From positions 35,932 to 99,931 of the forward strand of contig CAKUBV010000006.1 of NCBI GenBank assembly GCA_934643455.1: a DNA stretch of 64,000 nucleotides, written 5' to 3'. The translations under genes and the position numbers were made by a program. Every line of letters begins with the position of its first letter. Position 1 is the stretch's first letter. Below the pieces are notes generated by a model, which worked only from the letters and a program-made list of their open reading frames with translations, had not been told where the DNA came from and ran no database searches. Below are positions 42,470 to 51,013 of the stretch, piece by piece. Source of the stretch: Candidatus Proelusimicrobium excrementi. GTDB lineage: Bacteria > Elusimicrobiota > Elusimicrobia > Elusimicrobiales > Elusimicrobiaceae.

Positions 42470-42604
42470 GCGTGCTTTGTTGATTTTGGAGCGGATTTTA
42501 ATTTTATTCCGCGCGCGGTGTACTAAGTATGATGCGCACATTGTGCGCGCAGTACCCAAGCAAGAAAAAAATTAAAATCAGCCCAAAAGCGGCAAAGTGC
42601 TAGC
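42470..42604 (+). repeat. Long-hairpin element E5
   Basis: Near-identical to E4 except at the tip, which is GCGCAC-ATT-GTGCGC instead of GCGCCC-AAA-GGGCGC, keeping full pairing. It ends 45 bases before the major capsid ATG; the tail supplies the capsid ribosome binding site (AAGGAG). Two short degenerate units (CGTGAACTTTAGCAATGCGA) lie before it. Confidence 0.8.
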
Positions 42605-42649
42605 AATGAGAATTTAATTTAACACGAGTAATTTTTTAAGGAGAAAATA

Positions 42650-43498
42650 ATGTCAACAGATAATATATCCCCCATCCCCACCCGGGAAGAACTGATGCAA
42701 AGCGTAGTGCTTGATTATGCACCGTTCTACTCCGTCTTTAAAGGCGTACCCCACGAGGCAAAAATCGAAAATGTCAAATTCACCACGATAAGGGGCGATG
42801 ACGAAATTGTCGCAAAAGGCATCAACGCGCAGGATACGGAAAGAGCTCACGTAAAAAGCGGGGTATCAAGCAAATACTACGCCAAAGCTTTTAAAGGCGT
42901 ACAATATGCCGAATCAATCCGTCAGGCTCAGTCCGCTTTACCTAATATCAATAACAAGATATTGAAAGCTTTTCACAAGCAGCTTGACGCCGAAATTTGG
43001 AACGGCGTTGATAATAACGGCGTAATAGTATCAAGCGACCCTAACCATATTACCAATACCGCGTCAACGCTCCCGCTCTCAATTTCCGGCAATAACGGCA
43101 TTGATAAATTGGTTGCGCTTTTTAACAGCCTTAAAACGCAGGTAGAAAATACTTCTTCATCGTCCAATTACGAGTTTGCCGTTTACGGCGCGGATTTAAA
43201 GGCGTATCTGCTTAAGATTTTAAGCAACGGTTCCACTTACAAAAAAGTTTTGCAGGACGCTTTTAGCGGCATAAAGCTTTTAGATGTTCCGGCCAATTTA
43301 TCCGCTTCCGCAAACGGTATTGTGGTAATTTGCCCGGATATAGTGGACTTGCACTATACTTTGCTCCCGCAAATTGAGAATACCGGCACCGACCAAAGGA
43401 ACAGCGAAGCCTGGGTAAATTACATTTACGGTACGGCTATGGTTGATGTCAAAGAAAGAGGCGGACTTATTGTGCAGCCTGTTTCTATCAGCGACTAA
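42650..43498 (+). CDS. Major capsid protein
   Basis: 282 aa, after decoration/scaffold genes. Has an extended N-arm, FYSVFKGVPHEAKIENVKF, the long-helix region and a C-terminal ALVDVKERGGLIV-like end, suggestive of the HK97 fold (DUF2184-like). Called on position and composition rather than a strict motif. Flanked on both sides by long-hairpin elements. Confidence 0.72.
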   Translation: MSTDNISPIPTREELMQSVVLDYAPFYSVFKGVPHEAKIENVKFTTIRGDDEIVAKGINAQDTERAHVKSGVSSKYYAKAFKGVQYAESIRQAQSALPNINNKILKAFHKQLDAEIWNGVDNNGVIVSSDPNHITNTASTLPLSISGNNGIDKLVALFNSLKTQVENTSSSSNYEFAVYGADLKAYLLKILSNGSTYKKVLQDAFSGIKLLDVPANLSASANGIVVICPDIVDLHYTLLPQIENTGTDQRNSEAWVNYIYGTAMVDVKERGGLIVQPVSISD

Positions 43499-43530
43499 AG
43501 GACTTTATCGTGTTAAGTTAAGTTCTTTCG

Positions 43531-43665
43531 GCTAACAGGCTTTAATATTTAGGCAAATTTTGTTTTTTTACTCACTTGGATACTGCGCCGCCTTCGGCGG
43601 CATCACGCTTAGTATACCGCGTTCATAAGAAAAATAAAATTTTCTCTAAATCTTAAAGCCCACGC
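43531..43665 (-). repeat. Long-hairpin element E6 (inverted)
   Basis: Read on the minus strand: GCGTGGGCTTTAAGATTTAG, mid-stem AAAATTTT.., tip GCCGCC-GAA-GGCGGC, end CCTGTTAGC. Opposite orientation to E7, so the two face away from a common centre near 43690. Lies 32 bases after the capsid stop. Confidence 0.75.
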
Positions 43666-43724
43666 AAGTTAAACGCTCGCACAGCTTTGCCTCGCGTGGG
43701 TTTTAGCGTGAGAGAATATAACAA

Positions 43725-43859
43725 GCGTGAGGTTACGGATTTGAGCGGTGTTTGCGATTTGTTCTAAGCGCGGTGTACTTGCAGCTATGCCGACGAAGTC
43801 GGCGAGGTACCCAAGCGAAGAAAAACCGCAAAGACAGCCAAATACGGAAGCTTGCTAGC
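43725..43859 (+). repeat. Long-hairpin element E7
   Basis: Arms GCGTGAGGTTACGGATTTGA with the complement ending GCTTGCTAGC; mid-stem TTTGCG/CGCAAA; tip GCCGAC-GAA-GTCGGC. Tail TTAGACCGAGTAAA leads into the next gene's ribosome binding site. Confidence 0.75.
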
Positions 43860-43902
43860 AATGAGGACGCAACTTAGACCGAGTAAATCTAAAGGAGAAT
43901 AT

Positions 43903-44178
43903 ATGAGAGAAGAACTTGATAATATCTTGCAGGCAATAAATGCGGCTTATTTAACCGCCAACGAGTGGTGTGAAGCCGCACTTGTGCTTGACGGCAGGAC
44001 TACGGACAAGGCCAAGTATCAGGCTCTTTTCTCGGTGCTTTATGCGCGCGGGGGGCAAGGGGCGGATATTAATAATTTACACGCTTACTTTGCCGCCCGC
44101 GGGCTTACAAAAGCCGATTTAAGCCCAAACCAAAAGCAGGACTTCAGCAATATTTTTATAGGGGCGGTGCTGGACTGA
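43903..44178 (+). CDS. Small head or head-tail connector protein (91 aa)
   Basis: Starts at the ATG with AAAGGAGA upstream. Helical, slightly acidic. Position right after the capsid and before the neck genes suggests a connector; no sequence family is recognised. One-base overlap (TGATG) with the next gene. Confidence 0.55.
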   Translation: MREELDNILQAINAAYLTANEWCEAALVLDGRTTDKAKYQALFSVLYARGGQGADINNLHAYFAARGLTKADLSPNQKQDFSNIFIGAVLD

Positions 44179-44651
44179 TGTTTCACGCGGAAATGCTTAA
44201 TCTTAAACGGGAAATAATGCGCCGTATGGGCTCTTATGAAATTGAAATAGGCGCACTTACGGATAGACCGGAGCGCATAGCAAAAAAAGAGCAGAAACGC
44301 TTTCACGGCGGGCCGGCCAACAGGGCGGGCAAGAACGCCGGTACAACAGTAAGGACCGTTCTAAAAAGAATGGACGCCGCTTTCAATTTGCTGTTAGCCC
44401 CTTGGAGTAATCCGTCAAATAAAGACGTGGCTTTGGTGCTGGGAGAAATACTTGTGGACATGAACAAATCCCACGGCGATAATAAGCGCATAGAAAACGC
44501 CGCTTTGGCGACGGTAAGAAACCCTATATTGCGCGGGGAGTACGGCTCCAACAGCCCCGAAACGATAAAGCAAAAGGGCTTTGACCGCCTGCTTATTAAT
44601 ACCGGCACGATGTTCAGTTCCATAGAAGCGAGGCTAAAGAAACGTGTTTAA
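44178..44651 (+). CDS. Neck / tail-completion protein (Mu gpG- or HK97 gp10-like)
   Basis: 157 aa. Basic centre, then NPILRGEYGSNSPETIKQKG and LINTGTMFSSIEARL, the end pattern (L-x-x-T-G-x-M-x-x-S-I) typical of phage virion morphogenesis and HK97-gp10 proteins. Joins head and tail. Confidence 0.72.
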   Translation: MFHAEMLNLKREIMRRMGSYEIEIGALTDRPERIAKKEQKRFHGGPANRAGKNAGTTVRTVLKRMDAAFNLLLAPWSNPSNKDVALVLGEILVDMNKSHGDNKRIENAALATVRNPILRGEYGSNSPETIKQKGFDRLLINTGTMFSSIEARLKKRV

Positions 44652-45066
44652 AAAAGCTTTGGAAAAAGACCTTAAAGCGATTTTTAAGGTTAAAAAAGTT
44701 GTTTTTCAGCGGCTGGACGCGGCGACCGAGCAAGATGTGCTTTATTGCGAAATCACGCAAACGCGCCAAAGCGTGCGGCGCGGGGAAGAATTTGCAAAAG
44801 TAAGCGGCAGAGTGGGCATTTTGGGCACAGCTCAGGGCAACCCGTGGGGCTTTTTGCAAAAGCAGCTTTTAAACGCTCCGCAAAACGTAGAAAAACGCTT
44901 TTGGTTCGGCCCCATAGAAAGCCAAAGCGAAACCGTGCCCGGCTGGGAACTTAAAACGCAGTCTTTGGACTTTGTTTATTTTTACAAAGGCGAATATTAC
45001 CCCGTCAAGGGGTTTATAGAAGGGATTATATGGATTTTTAATTTTATCACAGGAGGCAGTAAATGA
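44644..45066 (+). CDS. Tail-terminator-like protein
   Basis: 140 aa, GTG start that overlaps the previous gene by 8 bases. No strict motif; size and location between neck and sheath genes fit a tail terminator or minor tail protein. Stop overlaps the sheath start (ATGA). Confidence 0.5.
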   Translation: MFKKALEKDLKAIFKVKKVVFQRLDAATEQDVLYCEITQTRQSVRRGEEFAKVSGRVGILGTAQGNPWGFLQKQLLNAPQNVEKRFWFGPIESQSETVPGWELKTQSLDFVYFYKGEYYPVKGFIEGIIWIFNFITGGSK

Positions 45067-45998
45067 GGGATACTCTCTTACAGTATGTTTTTAAACTCAG
45101 CGTAGAAACGCCGGCGGCAAGCCCGGATACTTCCTATATACGCAATATTTTATTTTTGGCCAAGCCTTTGGCGGAAGATACCCCGGCCGAGATTAAAAGG
45201 TGCGTGAGCGAGGCGGAAATCGCCGCGTTGACCAATAACCAAGAAGCGGCGCAAATCTTAAAAGGCGGCAAAAGCTACATATACGTTTTGCCGACCGGCA
45301 CTTTGGATATAGCCGATATTTTGGCGGCAACCGACTATAAGTTCTTTACGATTATGGCAGGTTCGGAATATACGGAAGCAGAGTGGCTCGCAAAGGACTT
45401 CGGCGGTTTTGAAGGCGTATCATGCCGCGTTTTTACCGATCAGGAAAAGGCAAAAGCTTTTGCGGCAAAAACAAATCAGTGCGGATTTTTTACCACGGCG
45501 GAAACCGGCGCGAAAAACGCCGCCTTTGCTTTTGGCTCTTTCCTGTCCGCGCCGCAGTGGGATAACAGACAATTTATTGATATGCCGTTTTCCGGCGGCG
45601 TAAACGCTTTGGGCGCGGCCGACAGCCTTTTTGATGACCGCGTCAGCTTTGTTTTATCTTCGCAGGAATACGGCAATGTTTTGGCTTTTTTCACGGCCGG
45701 CAAACAGGCTATAATCGCCCCTTATATCACGGAAGAAATCAGAACGCGCCAGCAGGGCCGCGCTCTTGGCTGGATAAGGCAAAACAAACCGCAGTACACG
45801 CTTACGGACGCCAAATTACTTGAAAGGTATTTACAGCAGCAGCTCGAAGAGGATTATGTAGATACCGGGCTTATTGAAAGCGCAAAAGTTACCGTGGATC
45901 TTACCGCCGATAATTTTATCGCAACCGGCAATATATCCATTTCCGAGCCTAAAGCTTTATGGCGTTTGCAGGGCACTTTAACTCAGGAGGCAAATTAA
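45063..45998 (+). CDS. Tail sheath protein (DUF3383-like)
   Basis: 311 aa. FGSFLSAPQWDNRQFIDMPF, SFVLSSQEYGNVLAFFTAGK and the C-terminal TDAKLLERYLQQQLEEDYVD fit contractile-tail sheath proteins of the DUF3383 type. Shorter than T4 or P2 sheath, mainly by lacking outer domains. Means the phage has a contractile tail. GGAGGCAG precedes the start. Confidence 0.78.
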   Translation: MRDTLLQYVFKLSVETPAASPDTSYIRNILFLAKPLAEDTPAEIKRCVSEAEIAALTNNQEAAQILKGGKSYIYVLPTGTLDIADILAATDYKFFTIMAGSEYTEAEWLAKDFGGFEGVSCRVFTDQEKAKAFAAKTNQCGFFTTAETGAKNAAFAFGSFLSAPQWDNRQFIDMPFSGGVNALGAADSLFDDRVSFVLSSQEYGNVLAFFTAGKQAIIAPYITEEIRTRQQGRALGWIRQNKPQYTLTDAKLLERYLQQQLEEDYVDTGLIESAKVTVDLTADNFIATGNISISEPKALWRLQGTLTQEAN

Positions 45999-46433
45999 AT
46001 GATTTTACAATTAAGAAAATGCGACTTCGGTCTTTCAATAGGCGGCGTGAAATATGATTTTACGCCCTATGTTTCAAGCCTTACGGTTGAGCAGGCTCAG
46101 GCCAAGCACTTAACCCGCGGCGCAACCGGTCAGCATTCAAAAGGCTTTGTCTATACGGAGGGCTTAAAAGAGCCCGGCAAAATAGCCATTGTGCTCACCG
46201 GCCTTCCGGCTTACTTCTTCCCGCTGCTTAGGCAGCATTATCAGGAAGAAACCCGTATGGACTGCTATGTTATAGACCGTAAGACGGGGCAGGCGCGCTA
46301 TTATAAGAATGCGATAGTAACGCAGGAACCTGCTCAACTCAACATGAGCGAAGGCGCGGAGGAGCTGGACATAACTTTGAACCTTGAAGCTTATGAAACC
46401 GAAAACACCGGCGAGGACGCGGAAGATGAGTAA
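45999..46433 (+). CDS. Tail tube protein
   Basis: 144 aa directly after the sheath gene, beta-rich (GLSIGGVKYDFTPYVSSLTV), with acidic end. Order sheath-tube-chaperone-tape measure is standard for contractile tails. Confidence 0.75.
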   Translation: MILQLRKCDFGLSIGGVKYDFTPYVSSLTVEQAQAKHLTRGATGQHSKGFVYTEGLKEPGKIAIVLTGLPAYFFPLLRQHYQEETRMDCYVIDRKTGQARYYKNAIVTQEPAQLNMSEGAEELDITLNLEAYETENTGEDAEDE

Positions 46434-46821
46434 GGTTAAACTTTTGCCCTTAAAGGGCCTAAAAAGCGTACATGCTTTGTGCGCTTTCAACGCTTTGCTA
46501 TTCGGGCTGCACTGCACGCCGGCGCACGCCGCTAAAAGCGAGGAAGAGTTTTACGGCTGGTTTGACGCTCTGCCCGCGCCAGATAAAGAGAAAAATATTC
46601 TTTATTCCATCGGCCTTTGCAAACTTTCGGAAGAAGAAATGCTGGATTTGCTGGCTTTTTGCGCCGACGCCAACGGAATACCGCTGGGGCGGGAAAACCT
46701 CACAGGGTGCGGGCCGGCTTACATAACGGAGTGTATAAAAACCGTATGTATGGCGATTGCGGATATAAAGCTTAAGAGCGTAGGCGAAAATCTAAAAAAA
46801 AACTCCCTCCCCACAGTGTAG
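46426..46821 (+). CDS. Tail assembly chaperone, short form
   Basis: 131 aa from the ATG at 46426, overlapping the tube gene. Helical protein with FYGWFDALPAPDKEKNILYS. It lies between tube and tape measure, the canonical place. Its last codons contain CTAAAAAAAAAC (46792-46803), a slippery run; see the long form. Confidence 0.75.
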   Translation: MSKVKLLPLKGLKSVHALCAFNALLFGLHCTPAHAAKSEEEFYGWFDALPAPDKEKNILYSIGLCKLSEEEMLDLLAFCADANGIPLGRENLTGCGPAYITECIKTVCMAIADIKLKSVGENLKKNSLPTV

Positions 46822-46937
46822 ACATTATGGCGGAGGCGTACAGGCTTAAAGGTGATTTTACCCTTGAAGAACTGATAAATTTTGCGGTTTACGGAGCGGC
46901 GGTTTATGGCGGCGGGTTCTTATATAGTATTAATTAA
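46426..46937 (+). CDS. Tail assembly chaperone, -1 frameshift long form
   Basis: After AAA at 46798-46800 a -1 slip on the nine-A run (46794-46802) continues for 45 residues (KLPPHSVDIMAEAYRLKGDF and on) to the stop at 46935-46937, giving about 170 aa. The extension is out of frame with the short form and has no credible start of its own except the ATG at 46827, which lacks a good ribosome binding site. This is the G/GT arrangement of many tailed phages. Confidence 0.7.
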
Positions 46938-47934
46938 ATTCGTTGGCGATACTTCTTCCTTATCAAAGATGGAAAAGGATATGAACGGGCGTTTTAACAA
47001 GGTAACAAAACGCTTCGGGCAGGGGCTTGCCAAAGCCGGCAAAATGATTAAGTTTTCGGGCTTGACCACAATGGCGGCCGGGCTTGTGGCGCAAATACTA
47101 AGCCCGCTTAACGATATCAATTCCGCGCTTGATAATATCCTCGCCAAAAGCTCAAACATAAAGGACCAAGCTTATAACATGGATACCAGCGTGGGCATGT
47201 ACGCCGCGATGCAGAGCGCGGCCGCCGCAAAAGGGATAGACCAGGCGCAGTTTAACATGATGGGCCAGCGCATAATGGAACTTATCGGCGCGGCCAAAAA
47301 CGGGGAGGATAATGTCCTTTCCAAATATAAAAACGAAAAGGATATGGGCCTTGTGCTTTATAAAGTGGTTGAAGCTTTAAAAAATATGGGCCCCGGCGCG
47401 GAAAGGGCGGCTATGGCAAGCCAAATTTTCGGCGGAAGGATTTCCGGGCGTATGTCGGGCCTTTTAGATACCGGCTTTGACGAACCTCTAAAGCAGGTTA
47501 TGCGGGGCGTAAATTTAAAAGAATTAGAGAACGCCGTTATGAGCCTTGATGAAAAAAGCAATCTTCAATCCGCTTTAAGGGCTAATTTGGATTTAAGGGA
47601 CATAGTGGCTAAAAACGGAAGAATCAGCAATAAAATCATACGGACGCAAAACCAGTATGAACATGTGCGCGCAGCCACGCAAAACGCTAAATTTAAAGAC
47701 TATGAAAATCTTGCCGTCAACGCCATGTCCGCCGAGATGTTGAAACATCAAGTTTATGAATCGCTTTTGTCTCTGCTAAATTTAGCAACGCCTATAATGT
47801 ACGGACTCAAAAACCTTTTAAAAAGCGTAAATTGGGCGTCGTTAAGCTTAGGCGGTATTGTCGGCGATTTTTGCCGCCGTTTAGCAGAGTCGCTAAAAAC
47901 AACTTTATTATATGTTTGGGACAGGGGGCGTTAA
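46906..47934 (+). CDS. Tape measure protein
   Basis: 342 aa from the ATG at 46906. Long helical N-terminal half with a hydrophobic segment (GLTTMAAGLVAQILSPLNDI), Ala/Met-rich middle (YAAMQSAAAAKGIDQAQFNM), and a C-terminal hydrophobic helix. Overlaps the long chaperone form by 32 bases. Very short for a contractile-tailed phage, so the tail should be short. Confidence 0.75.
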   Translation: MAAGSYIVLIKFVGDTSSLSKMEKDMNGRFNKVTKRFGQGLAKAGKMIKFSGLTTMAAGLVAQILSPLNDINSALDNILAKSSNIKDQAYNMDTSVGMYAAMQSAAAAKGIDQAQFNMMGQRIMELIGAAKNGEDNVLSKYKNEKDMGLVLYKVVEALKNMGPGAERAAMASQIFGGRISGRMSGLLDTGFDEPLKQVMRGVNLKELENAVMSLDEKSNLQSALRANLDLRDIVAKNGRISNKIIRTQNQYEHVRAATQNAKFKDYENLAVNAMSAEMLKHQVYESLLSLLNLATPIMYGLKNLLKSVNWASLSLGGIVGDFCRRLAESLKTTLLYVWDRGR

Positions 47935-48626
47935 TGCTAAACGGATTATACCCGGTTTTGCTTTTTTATACCACGCCGGCGGATGTCAAAGCAAGGGGAA
48001 AGTTCCTTCCCCCGTTGCCCGTTTACTTGGATGAAACCGCTACTAAACTTGCTTTGGAAAGCGAGAGAGAAAGCCTTGATATCGCCACGGAAAGCTTGGC
48101 CGACGTCAAAGGCGGCGAGGTCAGCCTTGTTCAAAAAGGCTTAACCCAAAGGGTAAATATAGAGCTTAAAGCGCGGGAAGACGACAGCGTGCTCGGCATG
48201 ATTTTGCCGGTGTTAAAAAATATCGCTTCCGACGTAATCGCCGCCAAAGAATATAAAATAGCTTATTTCCACAGGGATATTCTGATTTTCAACGCCAAGC
48301 TTGCCGGCTATGAAAAAAACCCGGAAAGCGGCACTAATTTAATCCGCTTAAGTATAACTTTGGAAGTTAAGCCGGAACAAAAGAAGAAAGAGGACAAGAA
48401 ATCGACGCTTGAATATTCCAATAAAGAACCGGGCCTTATAGGTACGAGCGGGCCAAGCCAAGGCCTTGGCGGCGGAAGCTTAAGCAAGCAGGCGGCCAAT
48501 AAAGTGGCTTTAACGCCGGTAACTGCGAACGTAACCAACGGGGACATAGTGCCGATAGCCGGAGGCGGCGAAAGGGAAATAATAATAAGCAACCCCAAAA
48601 TTATACAGAGGAGGCCTGCTTTATAA
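47934..48626 (+). CDS. Baseplate/tail protein, unknown (230 aa)
   Basis: Start overlaps the tape measure stop (TAATG). Beta-rich N-terminal part; the C-terminal 80 residues are Lys- and Gly/Ser-rich and end with IIISNPKIIQRRPAL. Position suggests a tail-hub or DNA-circulation-like protein; no motif confirms it. Confidence 0.55.
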   Translation: MLNGLYPVLLFYTTPADVKARGKFLPPLPVYLDETATKLALESERESLDIATESLADVKGGEVSLVQKGLTQRVNIELKAREDDSVLGMILPVLKNIASDVIAAKEYKIAYFHRDILIFNAKLAGYEKNPESGTNLIRLSITLEVKPEQKKKEDKKSTLEYSNKEPGLIGTSGPSQGLGGGSLSKQAANKVALTPVTANVTNGDIVPIAGGGEREIIISNPKIIQRRPAL

Positions 48627-48883
48627 TGTGGCACATTTTTAAACTGTTAAACACTAAAGATTTGGAAGGGGTCCCAGCCCCCGATTATACAGCCGTATTT
48701 GACTTCGGCGCTTACGGGGAAAGGGAAGTGCGCTTTATAAAAAGTACGCAAAGCTATTTGATAATTTTTGACGGCCTCGTTTTTTGCCCGGGTTTAAACG
48801 GGCAGAACCCTTTAATTAAGGGTAATAAATGCGTGATGATTGATGAGGCAGGCGATATTTATGCCGGTTTTTGGGAAGATTAA
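48626..48883 (+). CDS. Small tail protein, unknown (85 aa)
   Basis: One-base overlap with the preceding gene (TAATG). Compact beta-rich sequence with VFDFGAYGEREVRF. No family. Last rightward gene before the Fic cargo gene. Confidence 0.5.
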   Translation: MWHIFKLLNTKDLEGVPAPDYTAVFDFGAYGEREVRFIKSTQSYLIIFDGLVFCPGLNGQNPLIKGNKCVMIDEAGDIYAGFWED

Positions 48884-48912
48884 AATCCGCCCCGTTAAGG
48901 GCGGATTTATAA
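48883..48912 (-). terminator. Terminator of the fic gene
   Basis: On the minus strand AAATCCGCCC and GGGCGGATTT pair around TTAACG, then TTAATC. It also lies at the end of the rightward small tail gene. Confidence 0.65.
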
Positions 48913-48932
48913 GGGCGGTCGTTCTTTGAAAA

Positions 48933-50072
48933 TCAGTTAAACAAGTCTAAATATTCTTTATAAACCCATTTTTGGGAGTAAACATTATCGCCTTGTTTAA
49001 GAGGAACCAATATTTGCATGGATATCATTCTTTCCACTGCTTTGTAAGCGCCGCGCGGAGTGTAATTCGTCCATTTTATTATATCAGCAATACCAACTAT
49101 AGGCATTTTATAAAGGTTGCATAATATTTTTGCTGTAACCTCGGAAGCCTTTTGGTTCAGCTGTTGGACTTTAAGCATGTCTTTTTCCCTCAGTTTGGTA
49201 ATGCCTGCACATGTTTGTATGGAGGAGGAGGCGGTTTCTATAACGCCATCAAGAAAGAAATGTAACCATTGGGAAATTTCGCCCTGGTGATAACCGTTTA
49301 AATAAGTGTAATAAGCGCTACGGTGTTTCTTAAAGTAAGAAGAAAGATACAGAACCGGCCTTTCAAGCAGCTTTTTATACCAAAGAAACATCGTTATTAA
49401 AATGCGGCCTGTTCGTCCGTTGCCGTCATTAAACGGGTGTATGGTTTCAAATTGAGCATGCAGCAAAGCCGCTTTTATAAGCGGTAAAAAATTGTCTTTT
49501 GCATGCACGAAGTTTTCCAAATCGGCAAGGGCCGCAAGCATTTCCGGCACAGGCGGTGGCACGTATAGGGCATTATCCGGACGGGATCCGTTAATCCAGT
49601 TTTGCTTTGTACGGAATTCCCCCGGATAAGCAAAGTGGGTCTGCCTTGCGTTTTGCATGAGTTTGGAGTGAAGTTCTTTGATAAAACGAAGCGACAGAGG
49701 TAATTGCTCCGCTCTGTTCAATCCGTAATTTAAAGCCTTTATATAATGCAAAATGTCGTCCACGTCATTGGGGATTGTTGAGCTTGGTTCTATATTTTCA
49801 AATTCAATGGCGTCCATTATTGTAGCATTTGTGCCTTCTATTTGGCTGGAGTTTGAAGCGTCCTTACGGATAAACATCAAAAGGAACCAGTCTTTATCGG
49901 GTAACAGTTCCGTAATTCCGTCCAATTTGCCAAGCAGGCGAATTGCTTCGGTATGTTTGTTAATAATGTTTTGGTCTAATTTAAAATCTTCCCTCGGGGG
50001 AAAAGGGGCGGGAACGAAAGCTTTAAACCCTTGAGGTTGTTGTACATAAGAGCCTATGTTAATTTTGTTCAT
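48933..50072 (-). CDS. Fic-domain AMP-transferase with winged-helix tail
   Basis: 379 aa from the ATG at 50072 (AAAGGAT upstream). The Fic motif HPFNDGNGRTGR carries the catalytic His; SSQIEG near residue 80 is the N-terminal inhibitory (S/T)xxxE(G/N) motif of class II Fic proteins. The C-terminal 70 residues (IVGIADIIKWTNYTPRGAYK) look like a winged helix. Likely modifies a protein with AMP under self-inhibition. A cargo gene opposite to the tail operon, with a striking palindrome array on its promoter side. Confidence 0.9.
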   Translation of the reverse strand: MNKINIGSYVQQPQGFKAFVPAPFPPREDFKLDQNIINKHTEAIRLLGKLDGITELLPDKDWFLLMFIRKDASNSSQIEGTNATIMDAIEFENIEPSSTIPNDVDDILHYIKALNYGLNRAEQLPLSLRFIKELHSKLMQNARQTHFAYPGEFRTKQNWINGSRPDNALYVPPPVPEMLAALADLENFVHAKDNFLPLIKAALLHAQFETIHPFNDGNGRTGRILITMFLWYKKLLERPVLYLSSYFKKHRSAYYTYLNGYHQGEISQWLHFFLDGVIETASSSIQTCAGITKLREKDMLKVQQLNQKASEVTAKILCNLYKMPIVGIADIIKWTNYTPRGAYKAVERMISMQILVPLKQGDNVYSQKWVYKEYLDLFN

Positions 50073-50229
50073 ATTTTTATCCTTTTGTTTCTTTAATGTG
50101 AACATTATTACAAAGTTTGTTCATATTTTCAAGCTAAATATGAACGAAAAAGATAAAATCGTTCACATTTAAGGCAAAGATGTGAACGAAAAAAGCAAAA
50201 ACGTTCATATCTTGCCGCCGAATATGAAC
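50067..50229. promoter_or_regulatory. Array of GTTCAYAT..ATRTGAAC inverted repeats
   Basis: Four inverted pairs: 50067/50095, 50119/50136, 50161/50179 and 50203/50220. The left starts of the last three are 42 bases apart, four helical turns. Bases change together: GTTCATATTT with AAATATGAAC, GTTCACATTT with GATGTGAAC. Lies between fic and the rightward gene at 50254, overlapping the fic start. Candidate operators. Confidence 0.7.
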
Positions 50230-50253
50230 TAAATTTAACTTTTAAAGGAAACT

Positions 50254-50709
50254 ATGAAGATTATTTGCGATCACGGTTATTATAAATTTTTTACTACGGC
50301 CCCCGGCGAGCTTTACCGCTTTAAAGCCGCTTTCGGCGCGGAGTTGGTCGGCAAGGGTGATTATTTTACCTTTCCGGAACTTGCCGCGCTTGAGCCCTTT
50401 ACGCTTGAAGGGCAGGATTACGGCGGGCTTAGCGCGAAGGCTTCAATATGCGCGGATTTCGGGGAAGTGTTTAAAGCCAACGGCTTTGTTTTTGATTTGC
50501 AAACAAAAAAACTCCGCCCCGTCAGTGAAATAAAAAACATACTTAATTTCGCCGAAAGCTGGAGCGGCACTCTTAATCTTGCCGCTTTACCTCAGGCGGG
50601 CGGGTTTTACAACGGGAAAAGGCTTTTATCTTTTACCGGCGTTTTGGACAAATTCTTTAAGATTTGCGAAATTTGGGGGCAGGAATATGACGAAGACAAA
50701 AATATTTAA
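50254..50709 (+). CDS. Baseplate-region protein, unknown (151 aa)
   Basis: First tail gene after the fic insertion. Beta-rich N-terminal part with FFTTAPGELYRFKAAFGAEL. TTTAAAGGAAACT precedes the start. No family recognised; location suggests a baseplate role. Confidence 0.6.
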   Translation: MKIICDHGYYKFFTTAPGELYRFKAAFGAELVGKGDYFTFPELAALEPFTLEGQDYGGLSAKASICADFGEVFKANGFVFDLQTKKLRPVSEIKNILNFAESWSGTLNLAALPQAGGFYNGKRLLSFTGVLDKFFKICEIWGQEYDEDKNI

Positions 50710-51013
50710 GGCTGAGGCAAAAGACGGCAAGGTTTTTGTATCCGGGAAGGAAGTGCCTCAAACCGAAATTTTAAGCCAAGGCAAAGCCGCCAGCAAAGGC
50801 GTAATGCTTTTAAACGGGCCGGACAAAGTATATATAGCTGTTCCGATTGGCAGCCTTAAAGAAATTTTAGACCTGATAAAAAGCTTGGCCGCAATTGCCG
50901 CAGGCGGCATTTTGGCAAGCAACGGCGGCGGCAATATTACAACGCCGGATTTCGCCGCTAATATGCAAAAATTGGCCCAAGCGGCCGGGGATTTAAAGGA
51001 TAATCTGCAATGA
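50687..51013 (+). CDS. Tail/baseplate protein, unknown (108 aa)
   Basis: Start at ATG with GGGGGCAGGAAT upstream, overlapping the previous gene by 23 bases. Residues 60-95 have a small-residue segment (SLAAIAAGGILASNGGG) that could be a membrane or coiled segment. Unknown. Confidence 0.55.
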   Translation: MTKTKIFKAEAKDGKVFVSGKEVPQTEILSQGKAASKGVMLLNGPDKVYIAVPIGSLKEILDLIKSLAAIAAGGILASNGGGNITTPDFAANMQKLAQAAGDLKDNLQ

